Shown here: positions 52,837 to 61,360 of the stretch, piece by piece
Layout: every line of letters begins with the position of its first letter
How positions within the stretch are numbered: the first letter of the stretch is position 1
DNA from: VBAS01 sp035318985
Lineage (GTDB): Bacteria > Bacteroidota > Bacteroidia > Chitinophagales > Chitinophagaceae
Direction of reading: 5' to 3'
Assembly: GCA_035318985.1 (NCBI GenBank)
Contig: DATHDP010000041.1
Coordinates: forward strand, 16,578-80,577
Length of the DNA: 64,000 bases
Translations under genes and position numbers: made by a program
Notes under the pieces: model-generated
Told to the model about the DNA's origin: nothing
Seen by the model: only the letters and a program-made list of their open reading frames with translations
Databases searched by the model: none

Positions 52837-53616
52837 ATGAAGGTTCCTGTACTTGCTGAGCTTTTTGCAGAGGGTAAACAACCTGAAGTTTTATTTTGGG
52901 TAGGATGTGCCGGTAGTTTTGATCAACGTGCACAAAAAATTACAAAAGCCTTTGTAACCATACTTGATAAAGTTGGGATCAGCTATGCAATTCTTGGTAA
53001 AGAGGAAATGTGTAACGGCGACCCAGTGCGCAGAGCCGGTAATGAATTTATGTTTCAAATGATGGCTTACCAGAATATTCAAATATTGAATAACTACGGC
53101 ATCAAAAAAATTGTAACTGCCTGCCCGCATTGCTTTAATATTTTAAAAAATGAATATCCTGCATTGGGCGGTAATTATGATGTTATTCATCATACAGTTT
53201 TTTTACAACAGCTCATTGATGAAGGAAAAATAAAACTAAAAGACGGTGGTGCATTTAAGGGAAAGAAGATAACCTATCATGACAGTTGTTATCTCGGCCG
53301 GGCAAATAATATCTATGAAGCGCCACGAAAAGTTTTGGAAGTATTTGATGCGGAGCTGGTAGAAATGAAGCGTTGTAAAACAAACGGACTTTGCTGTGGA
53401 GCCGGCGGGGCACAAATGTTTAAGGAAGAAGAAAAAGGAACAATAAGAATTAATAGCGAACGCAGCAATGAAGCAATTGGTACAGGTGCAAATATTATAG
53501 CAGCCGCATGTCCTTTCTGTAATACAATGTTGACAGACGGAGTAAAAAATGCAGAAAAAGAAGACTCTGTAAAAGTGATGGATATTGCCGAATTAGTTGC
53601 AGCGAGTTTAGCTTAA
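52837..53616 (+). CDS. (Fe-S)-binding CCG-domain protein, HdrB-like
   Basis: A 259-residue soluble protein with two cysteine-rich CCG-type modules. The first has V-G-C-A-G-S-F-D, M-C-N-G-D and A-C-P-H-C-F; the second has H-D-S-C-Y-L-G-R, L-C-C-G-A-G-G-A-Q-M-F and A-C-P-F-C-N-T-M. It matches the B-type subunit that normally partners the membrane Fe-S protein encoded at 38995-40305, 12.5 kb away. It starts a two-gene unit with the 169-residue protein. Confidence 0.88.
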   Translation: MKVPVLAELFAEGKQPEVLFWVGCAGSFDQRAQKITKAFVTILDKVGISYAILGKEEMCNGDPVRRAGNEFMFQMMAYQNIQILNNYGIKKIVTACPHCFNILKNEYPALGGNYDVIHHTVFLQQLIDEGKIKLKDGGAFKGKKITYHDSCYLGRANNIYEAPRKVLEVFDAELVEMKRCKTNGLCCGAGGAQMFKEEEKGTIRINSERSNEAIGTGANIIAAACPFCNTMLTDGVKNAEKEDSVKVMDIAELVAASLA

Positions 53617-53625
53617 TTTTGCTTC

Positions 53626-54135
53626 ATGAATCTCGAATATAAAAGCCTTCTCAAAGAAAATTTTTCTCCGGACAGTCGTGTGTGGATCTATCAAAGTAGC
53701 CGCTTATTTACTTTATCTGAGGCATTAGCTGTTGAAGATCTCTTAAATGATTTTACTGATAAATGGCTGTCGCATGGTACGCCTGTAAAAGGTGCAGGCT
53801 ATTTATTTTTTGGACGGTTCATTATTCTAATGGCTGATGAAAAAGCCACGGGTGTCAGCGGATGTAGTACAGATAGCTCGGTTAGGCTCATAAAAGATAT
53901 TGAACAGCGGTTTGGTGTAAACATGTTTGACAGAACTACGTTGGCTTTTGTTGTAAAAGATAAAGTACAGTTGTTGCCACTTTCTCAATTACAATATGCT
54001 TTTGATAATCGATTTATTGACTCTCATACTTTATACTTCAATAATCTTGTACAGACCAAGGCTGAGTTGGAAAACAATTGGCTGGTCCCTATAAAAGATA
54101 GCTGGCTATTAAAAAGAATAACCGTAAATGTGTAA
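53626..54135 (+). CDS. Conserved hypothetical protein, often labelled ABC transporter ATPase
   Basis: A 169-residue soluble protein. Homologues in this phylum are often labelled ABC transporter ATPase, but no Walker A, Walker B or signature motif is present, so that name is not supported. The central A-T-G-V-S-G-C-S-T-D-S-S-V-R segment and the opening E-N-F-S-P-D-S-R-V-W-I-Y-Q are the distinctive parts. Tight linkage (9-bp gap) to the CCG Fe-S gene suggests a related role, unknown. Confidence 0.75.
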   Translation: MNLEYKSLLKENFSPDSRVWIYQSSRLFTLSEALAVEDLLNDFTDKWLSHGTPVKGAGYLFFGRFIILMADEKATGVSGCSTDSSVRLIKDIEQRFGVNMFDRTTLAFVVKDKVQLLPLSQLQYAFDNRFIDSHTLYFNNLVQTKAELENNWLVPIKDSWLLKRITVNV

Positions 54136-54150
54136 ATTAGAAATACAAAA

Positions 54151-54223
54151 GCGGAAGTAGCTCACCTGGTAGAGCGACAGCTTCCCAAGCTGTAGGTAGC
54201 GGGTTCGAGTCCCGTCTTCCGCT
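54151..54223 (+). tRNA. tRNA-Gly (anticodon CCC)
   Basis: A full cloverleaf: acceptor GCGGAAG / CTTCCGC (7 bp), D arm GCTC/GAGC, anticodon arm ACAGC-TTCCCAA-GCTGT with anticodon CCC, five-base variable loop, T arm with loop TTCGAGT, discriminator U. The 3' CCA is not encoded. It lies 15 bp after the 169-residue gene and 7 bp before the convergent receptor gene. Confidence 0.97.
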
Positions 54224-54230
54224 CTGATTT

Positions 54231-56621
54231 TTATTTCTTCTTCGTCGCTTTTGTAAAGTTATAAGCCAATGTCACCCGGTAATTTTTTGTTTGTGTTGTG
54301 CTGGATGATCTTACTTCAAAATTAGTTCCATAGGTATAACTATCGGTGACCTGGTTGCGGAAAGGATCGATGAAATTGAGCGTAATAATAAATTTTTTAT
54401 TAAAGAATTTCTTTTGGATCCCTATATTGGTACTTAAGTTCCAGTTTACAGAACCTTGAGGGTTTGCAAAACGATTCGTCGTAAAATTGCCAGTGAAATT
54501 CCAAATATCTTTTATTGCATAATTCCCATTAAGAGTAGTAGTGAAAGAGCCACCATCACGATAATTTCTTACTTTTTTATCATAATCACTGTATTGATTG
54601 TAAGTATAGCTTGCACTCCAGTTTATTTTTACTTTTTTGTTTACGGTAAATCCATCCCATGTGCTTACTTCATATTCATTTCTGTGACTGATATTTTCCC
54701 AGGTAGTTTGTGTTTTACCTTCATTTAATAATGTTCTTATCTGGGAAAAAATATCCTCGACCTTATTATATCCCAAGCCAAGATTTACAAAATATTTTGG
54801 CTTTGTTCTTCCGATCACAAGATCAAAATTATGAGCCAATGATGGATCCAATCGAAAATTGCCGTAACGAATATTATAAGGATCAGAAAAATCAATGGTT
54901 GGATTCAATTCGTTTATTCCGGGCCGGCGAATAGTTCTACGATAAGATAATGTGAGGTTAAGATCGTTATCCCAATTCTTATTGATGTTAGCAAATGGTA
55001 AAAGATTCCAATAGTTATTGCCAACTTCATTACCGACTTTAAGCAAGTCAAAGTTGATCTGGGTTTGTTCAACGGCAACACCAGCAGTTACGCTGAACTT
55101 TTCTCCCAATATTTGTTTTAGCGATGCCCGGAGATTACTGACATCCTGGTGAAATTTAAAATGATTACTGAGCAATTCTAGTGGTACAAAAACTTTCTCA
55201 GGCTTTTTCAGATAAGAGGCATCAACTTCAATGTGGCTGTTGCTGCGATTATATGCACCACCGACAGAAAGAAAAGTTTTCTTTTCAGCCAGCGGCTTAT
55301 CATAGCTAACACGAATATTATAACCACTGTTTTTACTATCTGTGATCTGTACCTGCGTTGAATCAATTCCGTTGGGTGTATGATCAGGATTATAAAATTG
55401 CTGATAAAATATTCTGTCATTATCATTCAATGAGAAATTTGCTCCTGCAATGATCCTCAATTGCTCACCGGCCTGCTTTCCTTTTACTGTATATGATAGA
55501 TTTGTGCCCGGATTGTAATTATCTCCTTCACTGCGAATAGTTCTTTCACTTAATTTATAAACTTCATTGAAGCGGTTAATATTCGAATATTCAGTTGTAC
55601 TCCGATTATTAAAGTCATTTTGGTTATAAGTAGCTTCAAAATGCAGGTTCTGGTACTTTGAAATTTCATAATCCATATTCACCCGAAAGTATGGCCTGAT
55701 ACTTTTGTTCAGAAAGTCACTTTGTGTTTTTAAATAATTAACTGAATCCGGGTAAATATTTTTTCTATCTGAATTTCCAGTACCGACAAACCGATTAGCC
55801 GCAGTCCCTGCATTTACATTTATTGAAAATTTGTTTTTACGATAATTAAAACTTCCGTTAACGCCCCCTTCTCCCCTTGTACCCACTGTAAAACTGAGCC
55901 TGCCTCCCATTCCCACTTTGCCTTTTCTTGTCACAATATTTATTACACCGCCTTGCTCATTTGCATATTGCGGCGGTGGGTTGGTCATCACTTCTATTTT
56001 CTCAATGGAGCTACCCGGTAATGATTCCAACAGATCTTGTAACTGTTGAAGATTCAATTCGACAGGCTTATCATCAATTAAAATTTTTGGCTCTTTTCCC
56101 CGCACTAAAATTTTTCCATTTGGATCTTTTGAAATAAGCGGAACAGTATTAAGTAATTCACTGGCGTTGCTGCCCGCTGCTACTGCAGATTCGCTTGCAT
56201 TAAAAGTAATGTTCCCATCTTTTGATTGGATCAACGGCTTTTCCGCATAGACAATTACTGACTGCAGGTCTATTAAATTTGTCGAAAGCCGGATATCTGC
56301 AAGATTGAAATCAGCTCTTTCAGCACGAACATTTATGCTGTCAATTTTTAAAGGGGCATAGCCAACAAAAGAAATATGAAGATTATAAAAACCGAAAGGA
56401 AGATCGTTAAATGAAAACTCTCCGTTTTTATCCGTTACACGGGTAATTTTTGTAGAAGAACCAATCCGGTTCAGTTGAACTGAGGCATTAGCTATTGCCT
56501 TTGAATTTGAGGAATCCAATAGATTTCCGGCTATTATCCCCACAGCTTTCAATTTTGCCTCTTGTGAAAGGGCTAATAAGCCTATAAACAGAAAAATTGC
56601 CAGAAATCCTAATCTCCTCAT
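54231..56621 (-). CDS. Outer-membrane beta-barrel receptor family protein (TonB-receptor-like)
   Basis: A 796-residue protein with a signal peptide (L-L-A-L-S-Q), a carboxypeptidase-regulatory domain (about 25-105), a plug-like section with S-E-L-L-N-T-V-P-L-I and G-S-S-I-E-K-I-E-V-M-T-N-P-P-P-Q-Y-A-N-E-Q-G-G-V-I-N-I-V near 205-230, and a barrel of about 560 residues. The P-P-P-Q-Y...G-G-V-I-N-I-V form is typical of the OMP_b-brl_3 group, which lacks a clear TonB box. Substrate unknown. Confidence 0.88.
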   Translation of the reverse strand: MRRLGFLAIFLFIGLLALSQEAKLKAVGIIAGNLLDSSNSKAIANASVQLNRIGSSTKITRVTDKNGEFSFNDLPFGFYNLHISFVGYAPLKIDSINVRAERADFNLADIRLSTNLIDLQSVIVYAEKPLIQSKDGNITFNASESAVAAGSNASELLNTVPLISKDPNGKILVRGKEPKILIDDKPVELNLQQLQDLLESLPGSSIEKIEVMTNPPPQYANEQGGVINIVTRKGKVGMGGRLSFTVGTRGEGGVNGSFNYRKNKFSINVNAGTAANRFVGTGNSDRKNIYPDSVNYLKTQSDFLNKSIRPYFRVNMDYEISKYQNLHFEATYNQNDFNNRSTTEYSNINRFNEVYKLSERTIRSEGDNYNPGTNLSYTVKGKQAGEQLRIIAGANFSLNDNDRIFYQQFYNPDHTPNGIDSTQVQITDSKNSGYNIRVSYDKPLAEKKTFLSVGGAYNRSNSHIEVDASYLKKPEKVFVPLELLSNHFKFHQDVSNLRASLKQILGEKFSVTAGVAVEQTQINFDLLKVGNEVGNNYWNLLPFANINKNWDNDLNLTLSYRRTIRRPGINELNPTIDFSDPYNIRYGNFRLDPSLAHNFDLVIGRTKPKYFVNLGLGYNKVEDIFSQIRTLLNEGKTQTTWENISHRNEYEVSTWDGFTVNKKVKINWSASYTYNQYSDYDKKVRNYRDGGSFTTTLNGNYAIKDIWNFTGNFTTNRFANPQGSVNWNLSTNIGIQKKFFNKKFIITLNFIDPFRNQVTDSYTYGTNFEVRSSSTTQTKNYRVTLAYNFTKATKKK

Positions 56622-56729
56622 AACGCAAATTTAGACGACCGACAGTCTGAAAACCTGCTTTTTGCAGCAATCCCAAAGGTTCAATGATATTTGCTCATGC
56701 CATCCTGTCACCAACTGATTCTATTTGCC

Positions 56730-56737
56730 TAAATTTG
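56730..56737 (+). promoter_or_regulatory. Perfect -7 box upstream of miaB
   Basis: TAAATTTG fits TAnnTTTG exactly and lies 20 bp before the miaB ATG. No good -33 TTG was seen at the expected position. Confidence 0.45.
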
Positions 56738-56757
56738 CAGTCCAATTTTAGATTTTA

Positions 56758-58179
56758 ATGCTTGATTACATATCCGATAAAGTGCAGGACGAAACAAGAC
56801 AGGGTGAAGCGTTTGCCCCATTCAACAGTGATCCCAACCAGTATAAAAAGCTATTTTATATTGAAAGTTATGGTTGCCAGATGAATTTTTCTGATAGCGA
56901 AATTGTAGCCTCGATCTTAAACAAAGAAGGATTTGGCGCCACCCGCAATTTTGAAGATGCAGATATTGTTTTATTAAACACTTGCTCCATCCGCGAAAAA
57001 GCTGAACAAACCGTAAGAAAAAGATTAACTGAATTTAAAAAACTAAAAGCTGCAAGACCAGGTATGCTCATTGGTATGCTCGGTTGTATGGCGGAAAGAT
57101 TGAAGTCAAAATTATTGGAAGAAGAAAAACTTGTTGACTTAGTTGTTGGACCAGATGCTTATCGCAGCTTACCAGGATTGATATCAGAAGCAGAAGGCGG
57201 ACAGAAAGCAGTGAATGTATTATTGAGCCGCGATGAAACCTATGCTGATATTTCACCTGTACGACTTGATAGTAATGGCATAACTGGATTTGTAAGTATA
57301 ATGCGTGGTTGTAATAATATGTGCAGCTTTTGTGTTGTGCCATTTACAAGAGGAAGAGAAAGAAGTCGTGATGCGGCTTCGATAATTAATGAGTGTATAG
57401 ATCTTTTTGAAAGAGGATTTAAAGAAGTGACCTTACTCGGTCAAAATGTAGATAGCTATTATTTCGTTGATGAAGCAAAAGATGAGTTAGTGACTTTTGC
57501 CAACCTGCTTGAAAAAGTTGCTCTTATTTCACCGCAGTTACGGGTTCGTTTTTCTACATCACATCCGAAAGATATTACAGATGAAGTACTGCATACGATG
57601 GCGAAGTATGAAAACATCTGCAAATACATTCATCTGCCTGTACAAAGTGGAAGCACAAGAATTTTGCAATTGATGAACCGAACTTATACAAGAGAATGGT
57701 ATAAAGCAAAAGTTGATCGCATCAGGGAAATAATGCCCGGTTGCGGAATTTCCTCGGATATCATTTCTGGTTTTTGTACAGAAGAAGAGCAAGATCATAA
57801 AGACACTTTAGATATTATGGAGTATAGCCGTTATGATATGAGCTATATGTTTTTTTACAGTGAACGACCTGGAACACTTGCCGAAAGAAGGTATAAAGAC
57901 GATGTTCCTTTAGATATCAAGAAAAAGAGATTGCAGGAAATTGTGGATGTTCAGGGCAAATTGTCGCATGCAAGCAATAAAAAGGATATTGGAAAAACAT
58001 TTGCTGTGTTAATTGAAGGGGAAAGTAAAAAAAGTAACAAAGACTGGATGGGCAGAAGTTCACAAAACAAAGTGATCGTATTTTCTAAAGAAAACTATGA
58101 ATTAAAAAAGGGCGACTATGTATCAGTTAAAGTTACTGACTGCACACAAGCGACTTTATTAGGAACAATTATTAATTAA
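56758..58179 (+). CDS. miaB: tRNA-2-methylthio-N6-dimethylallyladenosine synthase
   Basis: A 473-residue radical-SAM methylthiotransferase that converts i6A37 to ms2i6A37 in tRNA. The N-terminal cluster cysteines are C40 (Y-G-C-Q-M-N), C76 (N-T-C-S-I-R) and C110 (L-G-C-M-A-E); the radical SAM motif is C185-x-x-x-C189-x-x-C192; and a C-terminal TRAM-like region (about 405-470) follows. Length is normal. The stop is immediately followed by the ATG of the sigma-54 activator. Confidence 0.95.
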   Translation: MLDYISDKVQDETRQGEAFAPFNSDPNQYKKLFYIESYGCQMNFSDSEIVASILNKEGFGATRNFEDADIVLLNTCSIREKAEQTVRKRLTEFKKLKAARPGMLIGMLGCMAERLKSKLLEEEKLVDLVVGPDAYRSLPGLISEAEGGQKAVNVLLSRDETYADISPVRLDSNGITGFVSIMRGCNNMCSFCVVPFTRGRERSRDAASIINECIDLFERGFKEVTLLGQNVDSYYFVDEAKDELVTFANLLEKVALISPQLRVRFSTSHPKDITDEVLHTMAKYENICKYIHLPVQSGSTRILQLMNRTYTREWYKAKVDRIREIMPGCGISSDIISGFCTEEEQDHKDTLDIMEYSRYDMSYMFFYSERPGTLAERRYKDDVPLDIKKKRLQEIVDVQGKLSHASNKKDIGKTFAVLIEGESKKSNKDWMGRSSQNKVIVFSKENYELKKGDYVSVKVTDCTQATLLGTIIN

Positions 58180-59409
58180 ATGGACATACAAAGTATAAAA
58201 AATAGGTTTGGGATCATTGGTAATTCTCCAGCTCTTAATTATGCATTGCAGGTAGCGGGACAAGTTGCGCTTACTGACCTTTCCGTATTGATAATGGGAG
58301 AAAGTGGCGTGGGTAAAGAAGTTTTCTCACAGATCATTCATGCACTTAGTGCAAGAAAACATAATCCATTCATTGCTGTTAACTGCGGTGCAATACCGGA
58401 AGGCACGATTGATTCGGAATTATTTGGTCATGAAAAAGGTTCCTTTACAGGTGCTGTTGATTTTCGCAAAGGATATTTTGAAACAGTAAATGGGGGTACA
58501 ATTTTTTTAGATGAGATCGGTGAATTACCATTAGGAACCCAGGCTCGTTTATTAAGAGTTTTAGAAACGGGTGAATACATTCGTGTGGGTTCATCTAAAG
58601 TACATAAGACAGATGTGAGAGTGATCGCAGCTACCAATAAAGACCTCTTGGAGCAAGTGCAGAATGGAAAATTCAGAGAAGATCTTTATTATCGTCTCAG
58701 CACAGTTCCAATTCGTGTACCCGCATTACATGATCGCAAAGAGGATATAACAATATTATTTAGAAAGTTTGCTGTTGATTTTGCTGAGAAATATAAAACG
58801 GCACCAGTACAACTTGATGAGGAAGCAAAAAACCTGTTAATTAACTATCCGTGGCCGGGCAATGTGAGGGAATTGAAGAATATTGCGGACCAGGTTTCAG
58901 TTCTTTCTCAGGATAAACAAATAGGTTCAAAAGAATTGGGTAAGTTTTTACAACCCTATTCTGCAAATAGATTACCAGTTTTGGCTCATGCCAATGGTGG
59001 CAGCACTGAAAGTTTTGCAAACGAAAGAGAAATTCTTTACAAGCTTTTCTTTGATATGAAGAAAGATGTTACAGAACTTAAGAAAATGTTTTTTGAAGTA
59101 TTGCAAAATCCGAACGCCATACAAAACCCTGCTCTCATTAATGAACTTAAGGAGCTAAAAGGACATGACGTGATGCAACCGGTATTTGTGCAGCCAACCG
59201 TACAGCCATCGCAACCTGTAATAATGAATGGAGATATTCACGAGCATACTGAAGTGGAAGAAAGCTTGAATATAATGGACAAGGAAAAAGAACTGATCAT
59301 TAAGGCATTAAAAAAACATCGCGGTAAAAGAAAAGATGCAGCACTGGATCTCGGAATAAGTGAAAGAACTCTTTATCGAAAATTAAAAGAATATAATATA
59401 GAGGAATAA
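58180..59409 (+). CDS. Sigma-54-interacting AAA+ transcriptional activator
   Basis: A 409-residue enhancer-binding protein. It has no receiver or other N-terminal sensor domain. The AAA+ domain starts almost at once: Walker A G-E-S-G-V-G-K-E (40-47), the sigma-54 contact loop G-S-F-T-G-A (87-92; Ser in place of the usual Ala) and F-L-D-E-I near 110. A C-terminal Fis-type helix-turn-helix is at about 365-405 (A-A-L-D-L-G-I-S-E-R-T-L-Y-R-K-L). Adjacent genes suggest an envelope-related regulon; targets unknown. Confidence 0.9.
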   Translation: MDIQSIKNRFGIIGNSPALNYALQVAGQVALTDLSVLIMGESGVGKEVFSQIIHALSARKHNPFIAVNCGAIPEGTIDSELFGHEKGSFTGAVDFRKGYFETVNGGTIFLDEIGELPLGTQARLLRVLETGEYIRVGSSKVHKTDVRVIAATNKDLLEQVQNGKFREDLYYRLSTVPIRVPALHDRKEDITILFRKFAVDFAEKYKTAPVQLDEEAKNLLINYPWPGNVRELKNIADQVSVLSQDKQIGSKELGKFLQPYSANRLPVLAHANGGSTESFANEREILYKLFFDMKKDVTELKKMFFEVLQNPNAIQNPALINELKELKGHDVMQPVFVQPTVQPSQPVIMNGDIHEHTEVEESLNIMDKEKELIIKALKKHRGKRKDAALDLGISERTLYRKLKEYNIEE

Positions 59410-59410
59410 A

Positions 59411-59962
59411 ATGCTGGTAAGACAGAATATACACGGTACAAGCTTGAACAGTCTTCGCATTACAAGAATTTTTCTTCTTGTTCTTTTTGTTATGTCGTTA
59501 CTTTCGGGGTGTAAAGTTTATAAATTCAACCAGGCTTCAATTCCACCAGAGATTAAAACTATATATGTTCGTTTTATAGACAATAAAGCCCGGTACAATA
59601 ATCCACAATTAAGTCCACAACTAACAGATAAGCTACGTCAGAAAATAGTAAGTCAAACAAGACTTACGCAGGTAAATAATGATAATGCTGATTATGATGT
59701 CTCTGGTTATATTTCACAATATGATGTTTCAACTTCCGGGATATCTGATCAAAAAGTTTCTACTAACCGCCTTACTGTTTCGGTTAACCTAACATTGCTT
59801 AATAGAAAAACACCTGGTGCAGAACCAAGAAATATTTCCGCGAGTCGCAGTTTTGATTTTTCAGCGTCATTAACTTTGCCACAGGCTGAACTTCAGTTGA
59901 ATGATGAAATTGTCCGTAACCTTGCGGATGAGATCTTCAACCAACTTTTTTCCGATTGGTAA
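59411..59962 (+). CDS. lptE: LPS-assembly lipoprotein LptE
   Basis: A 183-residue lipoprotein: an N-terminal extension, a hydrophobic helix and L-L-S-G-C with lipidated Cys34. The mature part starts K-V-Y-K-F-N and has the L-T-D-K-L-R-Q-K-I / A-D-Y-D-V-S-G-Y-I pattern of LptE, which plugs the LptD barrel for lipopolysaccharide export. It begins 1 bp after the sigma-54 activator stop, as is usual in Bacteroidota. Confidence 0.85.
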   Translation: MLVRQNIHGTSLNSLRITRIFLLVLFVMSLLSGCKVYKFNQASIPPEIKTIYVRFIDNKARYNNPQLSPQLTDKLRQKIVSQTRLTQVNNDNADYDVSGYISQYDVSTSGISDQKVSTNRLTVSVNLTLLNRKTPGAEPRNISASRSFDFSASLTLPQAELQLNDEIVRNLADEIFNQLFSDW

Positions 59963-59980
59963 TCCTATATCCCGGCTATT

Positions 59981-60778
59981 ATGCATGAATTGATAAACAA
60001 ACTGGCTTTCTCTTTATTCAGGAAAAATAATTTAGAAGAATGTAGTATTGAAGAGATCGGGCACCTTGCCCGGCAGTATCCCTATTTTTCTTCGGCCCAA
60101 CTTTTATTAGCTGCAAAGCAAAAGCAAACCGATCATTCTGATTTTGAAAAACAATTAATAGCAACCTCTCTTCATGTAAATCACCCACTTTGGTTAGATC
60201 ATCTTTTAAATAGTACATCCTCAGAAAAAATAGTCATTGAAGAAAAGATCATAGCAACAGAGGTCGATGAAGAGCCGAATAATGATGAATTAGTTTTAGA
60301 AAGATCACGGCATGAATTTGTCAATGCTTCGCAACCCGAAGAAAAAGCCACGACGGCTCCTGCCCCATCATTTCCTGTTATTGAAAAAGCAGAACCCAAA
60401 GATGATGCACTTGTTTTTGAACCATATTATACAGTCGATTATTTTGCATCACAGGGCATAAAAACTGTTCTGGAAGAAAAACCAAAGGATCGTCTTGGCC
60501 AGCAATTAAAAAGTTTTACTGAATGGCTTAAAACGATCAGGCAAATGCCTCCACAGCAAATAGCATCAATGAACGATGTCGGTTCTGAAGAAAAAGTCGT
60601 TCAATTGGCCACACATTCTCTTGCCGAAGAAAATGTGGATACTGAGGCTATGGCGGAGGTCTGGATCAAGCAAGGTCAGCCCGAAAAAGCGATCAGAATT
60701 TATGAGAAACTAAGTTTGCTCAATCCCTCCAAAAGCAGTTATTTTGCACTCCTTATTGAAAAATTAAAGAGAACCTGA
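59981..60778 (+). CDS. Conserved hypothetical protein with C-terminal TPR-like unit
   Basis: A 265-residue soluble protein. A helical N-terminal part (L-A-R-Q-Y-P-Y-F-S-S-A-Q-L-L-L-A) is followed by an acidic, Pro/Glu-rich linker (about 80-150) and a short C-terminal TPR-like pair (A-E-V-W-I-K-Q-G-Q-P-E-K-A-I-R-I-Y-E-K-L). It lies between lptE and secG in the same order as in related genomes. Role unknown; a scaffolding role in envelope assembly is possible. Confidence 0.75.
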   Translation: MHELINKLAFSLFRKNNLEECSIEEIGHLARQYPYFSSAQLLLAAKQKQTDHSDFEKQLIATSLHVNHPLWLDHLLNSTSSEKIVIEEKIIATEVDEEPNNDELVLERSRHEFVNASQPEEKATTAPAPSFPVIEKAEPKDDALVFEPYYTVDYFASQGIKTVLEEKPKDRLGQQLKSFTEWLKTIRQMPPQQIASMNDVGSEEKVVQLATHSLAEENVDTEAMAEVWIKQGQPEKAIRIYEKLSLLNPSKSSYFALLIEKLKRT

Positions 60779-60780
60779 TT

Positions 60781-61155
60781 ATGACAACACTTTTTGTAAT
60801 TCTTGTGATACTTGCCAGTGTGATTCTTGGTTTAATTGTACTCGTTCAAAACCCCAAAGGCGGTGGTCTTGCCGGTAATATTGCCGGTTTCAGCAACCAG
60901 TTTATGGGAGTAAAACAAACGACTGACGTACTCGAAAAAGGAACATGGATCTTTGCCGGAGTTATTGGCGTTTTATGCCTTGTTTCAACTTTGTTTATTT
61001 CCGGCGGCTCTTCGAGCAGCAATGGTGCATCCAACAAGATCAGCACCACTCCTGTTCAAACTGCACCACCAGCTAATTCGAGTGGTTTGAGCACTAACCC
61101 GAATCTGCAGCCGCAAACGAATCCAACCACTACGGCTCAAAAACCAGCCAACTAA
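60781..61155 (+). CDS. secG: Preprotein translocase subunit SecG
   Basis: A 124-residue inner-membrane protein with two helices and the conserved V-L-V-Q-N-P-K-G-G-G-L-A near residue 20. The long Ser/Asn/Pro/Thr-rich tail (about 78-124) is normal for this phylum. SecG stimulates SecYEG-dependent secretion. It is followed by a strong terminator. Confidence 0.93.
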   Translation: MTTLFVILVILASVILGLIVLVQNPKGGGLAGNIAGFSNQFMGVKQTTDVLEKGTWIFAGVIGVLCLVSTLFISGGSSSSNGASNKISTTPVQTAPPANSSGLSTNPNLQPQTNPTTTAQKPAN

Positions 61156-61176
61156 TTTTAATAAAAGATATTCACG

Positions 61177-61206
61177 AACCCTGTCTTAAAGACGGGGTTT
61201 TTTATT
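61177..61206 (+). terminator. Rho-independent terminator after secG
   Basis: AACCCTGTCT-TAA-AGACGGGGTT is a 10-bp stem (one G-T pair) with a 3-base loop, ending in a T-run. It closes the miaB-secG transcription unit. Confidence 0.9.
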
Positions 61207-61243
61207 TATTTTGTTAGTCGGCTTTTGTGCATGTATTTGACAT

Positions 61244-61321
61244 CATTGCGTCGCACTCTTGTGCTGCAATAAGTCTATTCAGCATTAATGCCTGCAACTC
61301 GTAGCACCCCGACTTTGTCGG
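61244..61321. repeat. Dispersed repeat copy plus CCGAC hairpin upstream of mltG
   Basis: Within the 205-bp gap after secG, 61244-61285 is a full copy of the TCGCACTCTTGTGCTG ... CTATTCAGCAT repeat, uninterrupted, and CCGAC-TTT-GTCGG follows at 61309-61321. No gene is visible. The region may separate the secG and mltG transcripts. Confidence 0.65.
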
Positions 61322-61360
61322 AGGTACGTCCAATAATTCTGTTCAGCTAATTAGAACACT

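Noticed and set aside
54151..54223. tRNA-Gly as the integration site of the 40.3-52.8 kb block
   Set aside because: The tRNA lies outside the block, about 1.3 kb beyond its right edge, and no duplicate of its 3' end was seen at the left edge; no integrase is present.
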